Origin: Ricordea florida
Taxonomy: Eukaryota > Cnidaria > Anthozoa > Corallimorpharia > Ricordeidae
Length of the DNA: 64,000 bases
Assembly (NCBI GenBank): GCA_949710005.1
Contig: OX453276.1
Coordinates: forward strand, 16,821,949 to 16,885,948
Reading direction: 5' to 3'
The notes beneath the pieces were generated by a model. That model did no database searches, was not told the origin of the DNA, and was given only the letters and a program-made list of their open reading frames with translations. Both the position numbers and the translations under genes were made by a program. This document shows, one piece after another, positions 21,876 to 33,115 of this stretch; positions within the stretch are counted from its first letter, which is position 1, and each line of letters starts with the position of its first letter.

Positions 21876-23345
21876 TTGACTTGTCGAGAGATGAAGCCAT
21901 GACAACAGTTCATTTTGTACCAGAAGATCTGACCAAATTTATGGATGAGTTACTTCAAAACAATAATTTTTGTTCGGCATTTCGGCTTGTCCAAGGCATT
22001 TCAAAAAATCCTACAATGCATTGTCTCATAAAGGAATACCAAGCTGGTATTGACAAAGAAAAGAAACAAGAAGTGAGAAGGAGTTCCTTGAAACAAACAA
22101 GCAAGGTTTGCATTGGCAATTCACTAAATGATTCACGTGTGACTCTCACAGGTGAGAAGACACCAGAACACTTCAAGGACAGGGTAACTGCTGCCAATTC
22201 TATTGGCAGGCTGACCTGCTATGCAGATGAGAGGCGAAGAATGTTGTCAGTTGTTGCATTGGATTATCCATACGGTGTGTTGCAGGATTTGTTTAACTGT
22301 TCGTCAAAGATGATAGCAGCTGCTAAGGTCCACTGCATTTTGTTTGGTCCTGGTGGAACCCCTCCAGCAAAATTCAAGTTTAGGAGACAGTGTGTCAGTC
22401 CTGACATACTGATGGAACTATCTGAATTTTTTAATAGAGAAAGTGTTTCAAGGCCTTCTTCCTGCAGAAGTGTTATGATAGACGGCCAGGAAACAACAGT
22501 CAGGTACTGGAAGGACAGCATTAAGGAACTTGTCAACCAGAACTTGTTTGAATATCCCAGTGGTGTAAAACGCACCTACATTTACACCCACCTTCCATTC
22601 AACTGTCGTTACAACACAATGCTGGCAGGGTTGTGTAACCTGTGTGATGACTTTGGTTACTCCAATTTTGAGAAGTGTATGTCTTTCCTTACCTGTGTAG
22701 AAAGAGCAACGACTGTTTCTGTGAATGATTTTGAGGGCAAAGTTTTACAGTACCAGTGCTTTATGAAGACCCAATTTGCCCATCAAGTGCATAGGCATTC
22801 CCAATGCTTAGAACTTTGCATGAACAATGCATTTGCCTCGTGTTCGCAGCCACATGACAGGTTTTTCCCCTATGCATGTGTGCTCTACGATGTTTGCAAG
22901 CAACTACCCACACTGCTGTCCAGTGTCCCAAGTGCCAGTGAACGAGAAAGCTTGACAAAGGAACTTGATGAACTCATGAAGGTTCACACCCAATATGTGG
23001 CACATCTACTACGCACACAACACCAAGGCGATTATTATAAGTACATTCTGGATAACTTGCAACCAGGCGAGGCTGTGGCAATCATGGATTACAAAATGAA
23101 ATTGGAGTTGGGTGTCAGAACAAGAGAAATCCAGAGAGACTGGTATGGGAAGCGTGGAATTTCCCTACATGGCTTTCTTGCCATTGCCCAAGTGAGTGAA
23201 ACAGAGAGAAGAACAGAGGTAATTGACCTCTGGAGCGAGGACACCAAACAAGACGCTTGGTTCAGCCAGAGTGCTATGGATGTTGGCTTCCGCTGGATGG
23301 AAAAGGAGTTCCCTGGCTTTTGAGTGTATTTATTTTCTGGTAAGC
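21872..23345 (+). pseudogene. Long transposase-like ORF of an undescribed-looking family, ends at a TGA
   Basis: An uninterrupted 483-codon frame (ATG at 21872). Segments include RRMLSVVALDYPYGVLQDLF, VMIDGQETTVRYWKDSIKEL, NQNLFEYPSGVKRTYIYTHL, NTMLAGLCNLCDDFGYSNFE, a LLRTQHQGDYYKYILDNL helix, VAIMDYKMKLELG and WYGKRGISLHGFLAIAQ. It closes with WSEDTKQDAWFSQSAMDVGF. I recall similar cnidarian proteins that continue with VYLFSDNG-like text; here a TGA (23321-23323) precedes VYLFS and a GTAAGC donor at about 23336. The MDYKMKLE and DNG aspartates would be catalytic candidates of an RNase-H-fold transposase, which is inference. The downstream exon is not seen. Such a long clean frame next to decayed neighbours is unusual. 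Confidence 0.6.
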
Positions 23346-23590
23346 AGTCAACTCAGTTATAATAATACTGTTAGAAACGGAAAACAACTGTAGTGTGAAA
23401 GGCTTAGTTTGTATTTCATTTGAACATTGCATGGAAAAAGCTTCAATATAAATTGTAAAACATAGTGCTGATTATTATTCCTTATTATAGTAATTTGGAG
23501 CCATAGTTTCAAGGATTCACACAATTTGGAATGGAATTTCTCCAGGGATTATCAGACAAAATCTCCTTTCTAGTATCCATATGTTTTTGT

Positions 23591-25577
23591 AGCGGGGCTC
23601 CCGCGCGTGGAGCAGAGCCCCATACTCATGGAATATGGTCAACCTCTTTTCTTTTGGTTGTCACGTGACTGATCGAGCGTACGTACGTACGTACGTACGT
23701 CCGTACGCGTCTACAGATTGTACGGGTAGGGTAGGGGAGACTATCAAAAGGAAGGGAGGGGTATCTCAGGCGTGTCTTGGCAAATCCACATCTTTTATAT
23801 TGGACATTTACAATATGGTCAATTGACAGCTGTCAAAACGGGATAGCCACTGACCAGCATCACATGACCATATTGTGGGCTCATGTGTCAACTCATCGAG
23901 GTGATGTGATTTATTTGGAAGCTGTTCTGGTAGCCTGCATATTTTTGGCGGGAAATTGCGTTGACGACTGAAAAAGAAATTTTCAGTTCATTGTCTTTTT
24001 GAGACACAATATTAATACTCTACACTGTTAAAGTTTTACTAAAGGATAAACAAAACAATTTCTATTGCTATGTCAACAAACAATAGCAGAGAAAATATAA
24101 TTTGCAGAACACAGGGTTCAGGTGAAGAGCAACGGGAAAGAGAGCAAGAATTAACTGAGGAAGAATGAGCGAAGTAGATTGCCAAAGAAGGCGCGCTCGG
24201 GAAAGAGAAAGGAGACGAAATTATAGCGAAGAACGCTGACAAGCAGAAAGAGTCCGGGCTCGAGAAAATAGACAAAATGTTAACGAAGAACGCAGAGAAG
24301 CGGAAAGATTCCGTGCTGTGGAAAACAGACAAAATTTTAGCGAAGAATGCCGAGAAGCGGAAAGACTTCGTGCTGTGGAAAACAGACAAAATTTTAGCGA
24401 ATAAAGCCGAGAAGCGGAAAGACTCCGTGCCGTGGAAAACAGACAAAATTGTAGCGAAGAAAGCCGAGAAGCGGAAAGACTCCGTGCTGTGGAAAACAGA
24501 CAAAATTGTAGCGAAGAAAGCCGAGAAGTGGAAAGACTCCGTGCTATGGACCACAAATTTGCATAAGTTTTGTCTGCATAATATTTGCTCACTGATGTGT
24601 GACTCAGCACTCGCACTTTCCACTTTCCCTTAAACTTGACACTTGACTTGGAAAACCGACTTCTAAACAAACCTTCTTTAGAAAAATGATCTTCTGAATG
24701 CACTACTTTTGAATGAGAAGCAAACTGATGAAATATTTCAAATTTTTATGTCCTTTAATGATATAAACATCTCCCCTGTCGACGGCTAAGAAATACTCCC
24801 ACGGGAATTTTCTCTTGGCGGCAAATTGCAGAATGTAGCGCTTTCACTGGCAGCTTTTCGCGTTGTCGATGTTGTCATTTAGTGTGTCGATTGAGAACTT
24901 TGGTTTCAACGCCGTTTTCGTAAAAAATGTTCTTCTAAATTGTAAAATGTCTCAAATGTATGTTAGTCATTCACGTGTTGCGTTGGATCAGGTCTACTTA
25001 TAGTTCACACTTTTACGGTTATTTATTTCTTTTGTTTAAGTAACTACAGCTGATTGTAGTGAATAAATGAAGGCAGTAATTTTTTAAACTTACAATATAA
25101 TTAAGAAAAGAATAATTATTTTTTCATTCTCGTGAAAAATGTTTTTCGGGCTGGTAGATGTTGGTTACAGCTTGCCCGAAGGGCAATCTGTAAAATTAAT
25201 TTTCTTTGCACCCTGCTTGGAGTAAACATTTATTTTACCGAGGTGTTCGTTTTAACACGAAAATGACAAGAGTTGTGTCCTGCATTTCCCAGTAGCGTGT
25301 ACAAATCTTTTAAATACATTTACGCAAATAGAATGGTTAATTTCATTAGGAATAGAATACATTACATTGATAATTTGTGTTTTTTGTAGAATATACTCCA
25401 TGACTTTGTAGGTAGAAAGACCGTACTTATGGCAGACGAAAGTTTAGACAAAAATCATAGCAAGTTAACCGACCTCGACACTTAACTATAGTTAAAAACG
25501 TTTGTGAATTCCTTCGCAATATTTTAGAATGCTTTTACAGTTTAAAGTGAAATGAAAGTACTAACGGGAGCCCCGCT
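23591..25577. mobile_element. Element with 13-bp inverted ends AGCGGGGCTCCCG
   Basis: AGCGGGGCTCCCG at 23591-23603 is matched exactly in reverse at 25565-25577. Just inside the left end GGGGCTC..GAGCCCC can fold. A (ACGT)n run at about 23678-23699 follows. The only coding-like content is the 57-bp tandem repeat described next. No target duplication is obvious. It may be a nonautonomous DNA transposon or a deletion derivative. Between 24630 and 25560 I see no gene. Confidence 0.6.
24166..24560 (+). repeat. 57-bp tandem repeat encoding an Arg/Glu-rich 19-residue unit
   Basis: About five copies of a 57-bp unit lie at 24275-24555. In the frame starting at ATG 24166 each unit reads REAERLRAVENRQNFSEEC with small changes, forming a charged, probably helical array. 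In-frame TGA (24237-24239) and TAA (about 24402) interrupt it. Similar arrays occur, as I recall, at the N-terminus of cnidarian Helitron helicase proteins. The repeat is open in more than one frame because of its 57-bp (3 x 19) period. Confidence 0.7.
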
Positions 25578-25984
25578 TTTAGGCTTGGCTAAATCTATAT
25601 ATTATCGTTGTTCTATTTGCGCAAACTTGTGACGTATCAAATCATCTTGCAGTTTAGTTGTCATTTCATTTTGTCATGATTGCTACTGACATTGTGGGGT
25701 GAAATGCTGTCATGTTTTTTTTCTTTTAGGCTTATTGAAAAGGGTTAACCAAAATTCAGTGGCTAAAAGTTCCTTAGAAATTATTTGTCCAATGGTAAAT
25801 TTACATGTAACTTTTTTAAAAGGGCATTAGATTAATGAAGTACTGTATGCCTTTTTCCATTATTTCAAGGTATCAACAGCCATGATTTCCCAATGTTTAT
25901 TGTACAGAATATCATCTTTCAGTGTATGTTTCAATATTTTTGCACTCAAGTACTCTTATTCATATACAGTGTACATATTTGTAG

Positions 25985-27502
25985 GAATGCTTTGTGATTT
26001 AGGGCCTATTCAGTGTTACTGTGGAAAACCCTTGATTCATGGTCTGCTTCCTTGTTCTAAAACCCAGGGATACGAGTGGCAGAGACCCAAAATTGGTTCT
26101 CAGTGCACCAAAGCCAGAGCTGTCTGGCCAGGCTGTTACATTCCCGGGAATGGCTGCCCCCCATATTATTAGTGTAAGAGACTGCTGTGGTGTTGTCAAG
26201 TTCTAGTCTGATATGATAGCCAGAGAACAAATGTGAGAAAGATTTGAGAGCAAATGATGCTGCTTTAAGTTCCAAATAGTTGATGTGAGCCTTTGCCTCT
26301 GTTTCACACCACTTTCCCCCAGCTTTACCTCCTTTAGAATTTGTGCCCCAGCCAAGCTTAGACGCATCTGATTGCACAATATGAGTGAGATTCCCATAAG
26401 AAATTGGTTTCAAGGCTCCATCAATGTTGTCAATCCACCACTCAAGGTCAGAGTGAGAGACTTGAGAAAGTACCAGTTTCATATCAAAATTTCCTTTGTT
26501 AAGCTTAAGAGCCTCAATTTTTTCCATTTCAAGAGCTCTGTAATACAGCTGCCCATAGTCAACAGCTGGGAAACTTGCTACCATTAGGCCAACAACATGG
26601 GCAACCTCCCGAATAGTAGGAGAGTTGGAAGCAAGGAGCTTAGAGCAAGCACTCTTCAATTTTTGAGCTCGTTCAGATGTTAATGACACTGTCATTGTAA
26701 GGGAGTTTAACACAAAACCCAATAGTGTGAGTTGCTGGGCTGGTTCAATAACTGACTTGGTATCATGAATTAAAAACCCAGGCTGTTGGAAAAGCAAGGT
26801 GGTGGCAGATACATTTGCCTGACACTGACTGTATGTACCACCTTGCAAATAAGAGTTATCTATGTATCCAAATGAAATATGCCCCAATCTCCTTAGAGTA
26901 AAGTAAACTGGTTTCAACAGTTTTGTGAATATTCGGGGGGCTCATGCAAGTCCATTGGGTAGGCAGGTAAACTGATAGAGTTGATTACGCCACATAAATT
27001 TAAGGTACTTTTGATGATCAGGATGAATTGGGACAGAATAGTATGCATCCTGTAGGCCAATTGATGCCATAAAACAGTCTTTTCGCATTAGTTGCATGGC
27101 TGTTCTGATGGTTTCCATTTTAAAATGGTGGTAAACTACAAATGAATTAAACTTTTTTAAGTTTAAAATCATCCTATGTGAGCCATCTTTTTTAGGCCTT
27201 AGGAATATTTTTGAGTCAAAGTCCCCTTGTTCATGGTGGGACTTTATAATTACACCTTTCTGTAACAACTTGGCTACCTCAGAATCAACAACAAGGGATT
27301 CTCGAGAGGAAAACTGTGCCTCTATAGGTGCCCTAAACTGAACAGGGACAGATGAAAATTCTATCTTAACACCAGATATGGTGTCAAATAGCCACAGATC
27401 TGATGTCAACTTTTTCCAAGCGTCAGAATAAAGTGACAACCTGCCTGCTGGACAGCTGACATTGCATTTGCCCCCAACAGAATGTGGGAAGAAGTTATAC
27501 AA
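25985..27502 (-). pseudogene. DIRS reverse transcriptase-RNase H, catalytic site altered
   Basis: The RT begins in 27502-26942 with VAKLLQKGVIIKSHHEQGDF, SKIFLRPKKDGSHRMILNLK, FMASIGLQDAYYSVPIHPDH and the QFTCLPNGLA box. A TGA at 26942-26944 stands where the family has a Cys. The next frame carries APRIFTKLLKPVYFTLRRLG and FGYIDNSYLQGG. The YIDD box reads YIDN (Asn codon 26855-26857), removing a catalytic Asp. RNase H follows: VQSDASKLGWG, HINYLELKA, LELDNTTAVSYTNNMGG and ATRIPGF, then further stops. The enzyme would be inactive on two counts. Confidence 0.85.
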
Positions 27503-27544
27503 CTTACCTGTCTCTCTTTGTCAGTAGTTGATTGAAGTCAAGCA

Positions 27545-28340
27545 TCATGGTGTCTGGGATTTCCGTGCACCCCCTTTCTTCTTGGGGAAGTGCTGGGGGC
27601 GATAGCCCCTCTCCCTCTCGTTTTTTGGCCTGTGTGACCGGTGATGATAGCTGGAGGACCTCTCATGAGAGACTTTTTGACTCACTCGGTTGGTTGCTGT
27701 TATGTCTTGCAGTGTTTTGTTGAGGTCGTCCCCAAATAGTTGGTTTGTGCAAGGTGTATGCTCAGCACAATGTTGCTGGAATTTGTGGTTTAAATCCGGT
27801 TTGATGACCTCCCATCTATGGAGATTTAATTCATAATTGGCCGGTGACAAGAGGGAGACAGCATCAAGGCTCTGGCGAATGACCTCAGTCTTTTTTGCTT
27901 CGTCAAACTGAGTATTGTCCCAGTTGAGCATGCTATCAGTAATGCGAATGGTCGGCATTAGCCCTTTCAACAATAGACCCTGAACCTTTTGCATCCAAAT
28001 GTCTTTGGACCTTGTATGGCCTTGTAGCTAAAACCAAATTTCAGCATTTACACGAGTTGCGACAAGATTATCACAGTTTTGTGCCTTAAATGGAGGCTTT
28101 GTTTGTCTTTTAGCTTTTCCTCGCTCATTTTTGTTTGCGACATCTTGTTGACAGCAGAAGCGAGCTTCTCAGAGACCGCCGGTCCACAGGTTCCTGAGCC
28201 AACTCATTCAGGACATCAGAGGTTTCCTGCCCTTTTGGGCTGTTCGTTACAGTTTTCGATGAAGAAGTCAACAAATCTTCGACATCCTTCGACACGTCTT
28301 CCGAGGCTTCCTTTACCTGCTTAGAGCATTTAGATGGTCA
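27545..28340 (-). pseudogene. DIRS gag-like protein, partial
   Basis: From about 28330 the minus strand reads LNALSRQVKEASEDVSKDVEDLL-like acidic text, then after stops MQKVQGLLLKGLMPTIRITD, a helix-rich middle (ANYELNLHRWEVIKPDLNHKF) and a basic, His/Ser-rich tail (SSSYHHRSHRPKNERERGYR) typical of nucleic-acid binding gag tails. The tail ends about 40 bp before the RT frame. Role by family: coat the element RNA. Stops between 28000 and 28150 show decay. Confidence 0.65.
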
Positions 28341-28344
28341 TCAG

Positions 28345-29830
28345 GCTGCCTATAAATCACACCACAAACGATATTTTTACTCTTAAGGGATTAAATTTCG
28401 ATCCAAAAAGCCTAAAAAGCTTCTTTTGATGTTCTCTCTAGAACCTTGAACTTTAAACAATTATTAATGTACATACGAAAACCTCCACATGATACAGGTG
28501 TTGCAACATATTCAAATTGATAGTTTGGTAAACAGGCATTAAAATGTAGCCCGGATGAATTTTTTGTTTTGGCAATTTTTCATTCTAATTACACTGAATT
28601 GATAGTCAAGCTCATCTAATAGATGGTCTTGAAGGTTATCAATGTTTCTCCGCAGGCTTCTTACAATAGTATGGAGCATAAAGAAAGGAGATTGATTTTC
28701 TGATTCCATTAGAGACTTTTTAAACATGGAAGAATCATAAGGTGAAAAATATTTGTAGCATACTTAAGTCTCTGTCGGGGTTTAATTTTGGTTCAGTATT
28801 TAAGCAAAACAAATCTAAATCATAGATACTATGAAGTTTATCTAAGTACTTCTTGGTCGGCAAGTCACTGTTGAGCATGTTATTAAAACTGTCCATGAGC
28901 TCTAATAATATCGACATTCACACATGAAAGATCGCTTAGAACAGAGTTTTCGCTTGCACCCATCCTTATTATCTAAACAAAACAACTAACAAACACTACA
29001 ACAACATGAATACTCAGCTTTGACTTCCGTTTTTTGAACGGTGCGAGTCTGTGATATCTTTGATCTTGATGGCTTGAGATGTGGCGTCTTTGTGAAGGTA
29101 CACAAATGATCGCTTGGACCAGCAATACTGATATTGAAACTGCTCCTTGAACCTCTTAGCTTCAAATAAGACCTTCTGCATTCTTGGCATTAAATGGTCA
29201 AAAATTCTAACAGTAGAAAGGAAAACATCATGAGATAACCCAACAGCAGATGGGTCAACTCTACTTGCATTTCTTCTTTGATTCATAACATCATCTTTTG
29301 ACAACTGCCTAATGAATCGACAAATGATTGGCCTCGGGCTGCCATTGCCGGTGTTTCTTGTTGGGACTTGATGGGCTGTGTCGATGTCTTGGATTGATAC
29401 AGCGGATCCCATTGCTTTAAATAAACATTCGCAAAGCGCACTCGTAATTGCTGAGGATTCGTCTGGGCTTGTCTGAGGGACACCAACAATCTTAACTTTT
29501 TACTGATAGCTATACTCTTGAAATTCATTGATATTCCTAGAAACTTTATTAAGGTCAACAACAAGCTCGTCAAGTTTCGCACTTAAGAGTTTGAGTTCTT
29601 TGCCAGCAGAGACCCTAATTCGTTCAAAATTATCATATTCTTTACTCATAAATTCTAAGCTTTGCACTGTTTCATCTTTTGTTGCTGCAGGTTTATTGAT
29701 TGCCCCAGCAGCATCTCCTTCATCTTAGCAATCTCATCTGCCATGACAGACAGTTGATCCTTAAGATTGCTGTTCTCTCTCTTAAGGCTTGCAACAGACT
29801 CAGCATTCTTTGTTTCATCAGAGAACAAGT
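28345..29830 (-). mobile_element. CR1-like LINE, ORF1 and start of ORF2
   Basis: ORF1 lies at about 29830-29014: a coiled-coil N-terminus across frames (29750-29430), then MGSAVSIQDIDTAHQVPTRN, RPIICRFIRQLSKDDVMNQR and a C-terminal FQYQYCWSKRSFVYLHKDAT block. That is an RRM-plus-C-terminal-domain ORF1. ORF2 starts near 28917 with MSILLELMDSFNNMLNSDLP and LHSIYDLDLFCLNTEP. It goes on to a frame with PFFMLHTIVRSLRRNIDNLQ, the opening of the endonuclease domain, then breaks up by 28345 at CGVIYRQ. The rest is missing; the DIRS fragment begins there. The ORF1 resembles the one at 48240-49052. Confidence 0.75.
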
Positions 29831-29884
29831 AAATAAAACGATTGGGAAAGAAACAAACAAAACATTATCGAAACTTGACTAGGA

Positions 29885-30527
29885 TTAGCTGGAGCTCGTG
29901 AAGTAATGTCCGTCCTGGCCAACTCACCCCTGACATTTACAAGTTAGATGATATGGAATACAAATTTAAAGGCTACATGTACTAGTTAGTGTTTTATTTA
30001 CAAAGTTAAGGGTCCCTAACTTGTTTTTTACCTACACACTAACAGCCATTTATGATCGTACCTCGAGTTTATTTTTGAAGGGAAATTGAGAATAGTACTT
30101 CAGCGAGGTCTCGCATGTTTTTGCAACATGTGCACTAAGGCAGTCAAAAGATGAAAGTGAAGGTGCAAGGATGCTTTTGTTTCAATGTTAATTTTTCATG
30201 GTGATTAGTATTTTGTCCGTTTGAATGATGATTTTCAGTAAAAACGTTTTTTCTTAAAGGGCCGCAGACCTCAAACCCAATTAAACCCTTGGGTCATCCC
30301 TTGTCTTCAGCTGTTGTTGAGTCTTCAGCTATTGGACCCATTGTTGCTGATGGTTTGCCCATAAATTCTGAACTTTGGAGCGAGTCTCCCATTCGAGATC
30401 TTTCTATACGCATTCGAGATCTTGCTGGTGTAGATGGCAAGAGCACTAAATCAGCAATGTAGGTTGCAATTACAAATACCTGCATTTTGTTACAATTTAA
30501 GTTTGTTGACTGTATTTACATCATCTG
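29885..30527. other. No firm gene; open frame after an AG at 30258
   Basis: On the plus strand 30259-30459 reads openly (SAVVESSAIGPIVADGLPIN, then LWSESPIRDLSIRIRDLAGV) after a CTTAAAG acceptor-like site. It could be an exon of an unknown protein. I do not recognise it. Confidence 0.3.
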
Positions 30528-30588
30528 CTAGCTGTGCCATGCTGATGAGGCCTAACAAGGCCGAAACAGCAGTCCATGGCTGCTGGCT
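30528..30588 (+). ncRNA. Hammerhead ribozyme, minimal type I
   Basis: All core parts are present in order. Stem I 5' strand GCCATG (30536-30541), CTGATGA (30542-30548), stem II GGCC-TAACAA-GGCC (30549-30562), GAAA (30563-30566), a minimal stem III made by C30567 with G30572 and A30566 with T30573 around an AGCA loop, and the GTC cleavage triplet 30572-30574. Stem I 3' strand CATGGC (30575-30580) pairs perfectly with 30536-30541. An outer AGC/GCT pairing (30530-30532 with 30586-30588) extends stem I past an internal loop. Predicted self-cleavage after C30574. Minimal hammerheads of this form are known from Penelope-like elements and other animal retroelements. No reverse transcriptase of that type is seen next to it. 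Confidence 0.85.
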
Positions 30589-30779
30589 TTTGAGCTCAAT
30601 TTTTTCATCTTTTTTTTGGTAGCAACAGGGTTTTATCCCTTCTAACACTGTTGCCTCAATGCACATATGCGTGGCCTCAACTTACCCTTATTACATTTTA
30701 ACATTATATAATATACTATACGAATTTTCTAGAACTATCTGTGAATGTATTTAAACAGCGTTATCGCACAACTCTACAC

Positions 30780-30962
30780 TTACTTACGGAAGCTCGGAGT
30801 TAGTCTAAAGTGGTCAAGAGTTATTTGGAGATTGCACCGTTTCCTGTGATTGAAGAAGCTATCCGAGGAAGAATTGAAGTTGTTTGCTCTCAAGTGGATA
30901 TATCTCAAAGGAGTTTGTGACTTTTCCTTATACAGATACACCACTGTAGATTTCCTAGCCAT
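30780..30962 (-). other. Short minus-strand frame, unassigned
   Basis: Sixty codons with MARKSTVVYLYKEKSQTPLR and FNHRKRCNLQITLDHF. No homology recognised and no splice context resolved. The surrounding 30590-31380 interval shows nothing else. Confidence 0.2.
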
Positions 30963-31381
30963 TTCACAGTTACGAATTATTTATTTATTTCAACGGCAAT
31001 GATTTTTCCCCAGCATGTGTTTTCGGCTTTCCATCAAACTGACGAAAGTAGCTCAACTTTGAGGGTAATTTTAAAAAGTGTGGCACCTTTCTGATCTTTG
31101 CTATCTGTATGAATACAATCTAGAAATCATAATAAAACTCAACAAGGAATAACATTTTTGTGCTCTCCACGTTTTCGGAATAGACCGCCGTTTGAATTTC
31201 CAGAAATTTCGTAAAAAACCTGATAATTAACAAACATTGGCCTTGTCGATCTGCATGTCAAAGTCAAACTTCATTTGATGGCGTGATAGGTCTTATCCAA
31301 GTTCTTTCACATTTTAAGGTTATTTCTGAATCATCTGAAACTATATTGGCCCTTGATTCCATGTCCTTGGTCCGTTTTAAT

Positions 31382-32097
31382 GCTTCGGTCACTCTGAAGT
31401 ATGCTTGCTTGTGACGTCAGACAAGCAAGCCTTAGCACGAGCTAGAGATTCGAGCAAGCGGGATCTGGTCACATTGAAAGAACAGCTTGCTTATTTATAA
31501 TATATCTAACACGCGTTTCGATATAGACAAATTCTCAATGCTCCTGTTTTTTACTGTTTTTACTTTACGCGTACGCGAGCAAAGAAAAAGAGCTTTACGA
31601 TGAAGACAGTGACAGGTGTTTCTTCAAAATACCAGGTTTTCAGAATATTTTGTTCAAACAGTTCCAGTAAATAAATTTGTAAACTGTTCTCGGCACCTTG
31701 CTAAACGGAATGGGAGATGGAGTTGACGAAGACCTTGAGATTGAAGTCTCACATGGAGACGGAGTCCTCGAGCTTGACATATTTTGAAGAGAGAAAATAC
31801 TCACAACGCCCAACAGTCTGCATGCACTTGTTAATGCCCAAAAAGTAAAGGAAATGCCAAACTGTCAAACAGTGCTTGTCCTGATTGGTCATTTGATTAT
31901 CTAGCTCAGCTCAAGAGCACTCAGCAGCGCTCTTGAATTGAGCTGCGGTTCGTTTGAAGTTTAAACAACTCCGCCTTCTTTTTTAAGCAAGCAAGCAATG
32001 CCAAGTTTGATCAGTCACATTTGTAACAAGCTTGGAATTTGCTAGATAAACAAAAATTGACCAAGCAAGCACGATTCTAGCGTGAGTGTGACCGAGG
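31382..32097. mobile_element. Possible MITE with imperfect inverted ends
   Basis: The left side TCGGTCACTCTGAAGTATGC..GCTTGCTTG near 31387 is mirrored, imperfectly, by the reverse complement of 32050-32096 (TCGGTCACACTCACGC...TGCTTGCTTGG). Inside, around 31910-31950, AGCTCAAGAGC and GCTCTTGAATTGAGCT can pair. No ORF is present. Ends and any target duplication are not resolved precisely. Confidence 0.45.
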
Positions 32098-33044
32098 GAT
32101 AAGAAGTTATCTTGTTTATAAAATGGCAGTATCCGAAAGCGTGACTGGTTCATGACACCGTCCTGAGAGGTCTTTTGTTAAAATTAGTTGGATGCAATCT
32201 TGTTCATCGAGATTACTCTTCAAGACATGGCGGTGAAATTTCTAGTGCAAATAAAACACTTTTCTTTGCAAATACGACGCGATGCGTCGCTGACAAAGCG
32301 TTTTAACCCAGTCTCCTGACAAACTTGAAAAATGCGTGACTTTGTATTTCATCCCCAGTTCTCCTGCACTGGGTGATGACCTGATACGGTAATTATAATT
32401 AACAAATACTGGCTCGTTCACTTGCTTTATTAACTTCTTAGGTTGTAATGTCCCTCTTTAATTTTGTAGAGGATATTTTTGCTCCTGAAGTAACTGCTTT
32501 AACTCTAGAAACATCGAAATTATGTCTCACTTTGAAAAATAGAACGGTATGAATCAACGTAAGAAATAGACAGTTCTGTAAAGACATTCTAAGCACCTTT
32601 TACATCTTGCAAAAATCCAGGAATACTTGTGTATTTTTGAACAAATGTACTTGTCCTAATTATACTAACGCGCTGGACCAAACAATGTAAAACAAGAATG
32701 TTTATTTCATACTTGCGCATGCGCATCTATCTCGAGACCTCTCACACAGAAGACTCCAAGGGCTACGCAATAACCGACTGTGCCAATCGTTGCTCCTCAA
32801 AAAAGGGAAAACGTAAAATATTGTGTGGTAGAATGCTTACCTGACCCAATGGAAATTGTGATTCCAAAAATTGCGTGAATATTCTTGGACATCTCCAAGT
32901 TGATAACATGATTATTTTTTAGCTTTTTCCTTGCTCCTGAATGAAGAGGATATCGACATGTCCTCAAAGGACGCCAGTCGCGACCCAAATTATGTCTGTG
33001 TTTTGGACACATGAACATTTCTTCTTGCCGGTGTGGTGGTGTCA

Positions 33045-33115
33045 CAGCGTTTTGGGCATCCCCGCGTTTAGGGCATCCCCATTCCCATATCCCACAGGGA
33101 ATGCCCAAAACGCTG
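33045..33115. repeat. 15-bp inverted repeat, 41-nt loop
   Basis: CAGCGTTTTGGGCAT (33045-33059) is the exact reverse complement of 33101-33115. The loop holds two further GGGCATCCCC copies. Low-complexity relatives of this unit lie between the arms. The surrounding 32100-34474 interval has no recognised gene. Confidence 0.8.

Larger units (their letters stand above)
25985..28340 (-). mobile_element. DIRS-like retrotransposon fragment
   Basis: Right to left it encodes a gag-like region (28340-27545), then reverse transcriptase and RNase H (27502 to about 25985). The tyrosine recombinase and methyltransferase expected downstream are missing, so the 3' part is truncated. No split or inverted terminal repeats were found. 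It directly abuts a CR1-like LINE piece near 28340. Confidence 0.8.

Noticed and set aside
20640-23345. A natural LINE-transposase fusion gene
   Set aside because: The two frames overlap only at ATGA after a duplicated scar, and the LINE lacks its RT; a chance junction is simpler.
23678-23704. (ACGT)n run as a regulatory palindrome
   Set aside because: It is a simple repeat common in such genomes; no evidence for function.
24275-24555. CRISPR-like array of regular repeats
   Set aside because: Units are contiguous 57-bp tandem copies without spacers and encode a protein repeat; the genome is eukaryotic.
24221-24703. 160-codon Ser/Leu-rich minus-strand frame
   Set aside because: It is the antisense reading of the 57-bp repeat, whose length is a multiple of three, so all frames stay open.
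32797-33108. 103-codon minus-strand frame as a gene
   Set aside because: It overlaps the GGGCATCCCC repeat hairpin and resembles no protein; most of it is probably non-coding.
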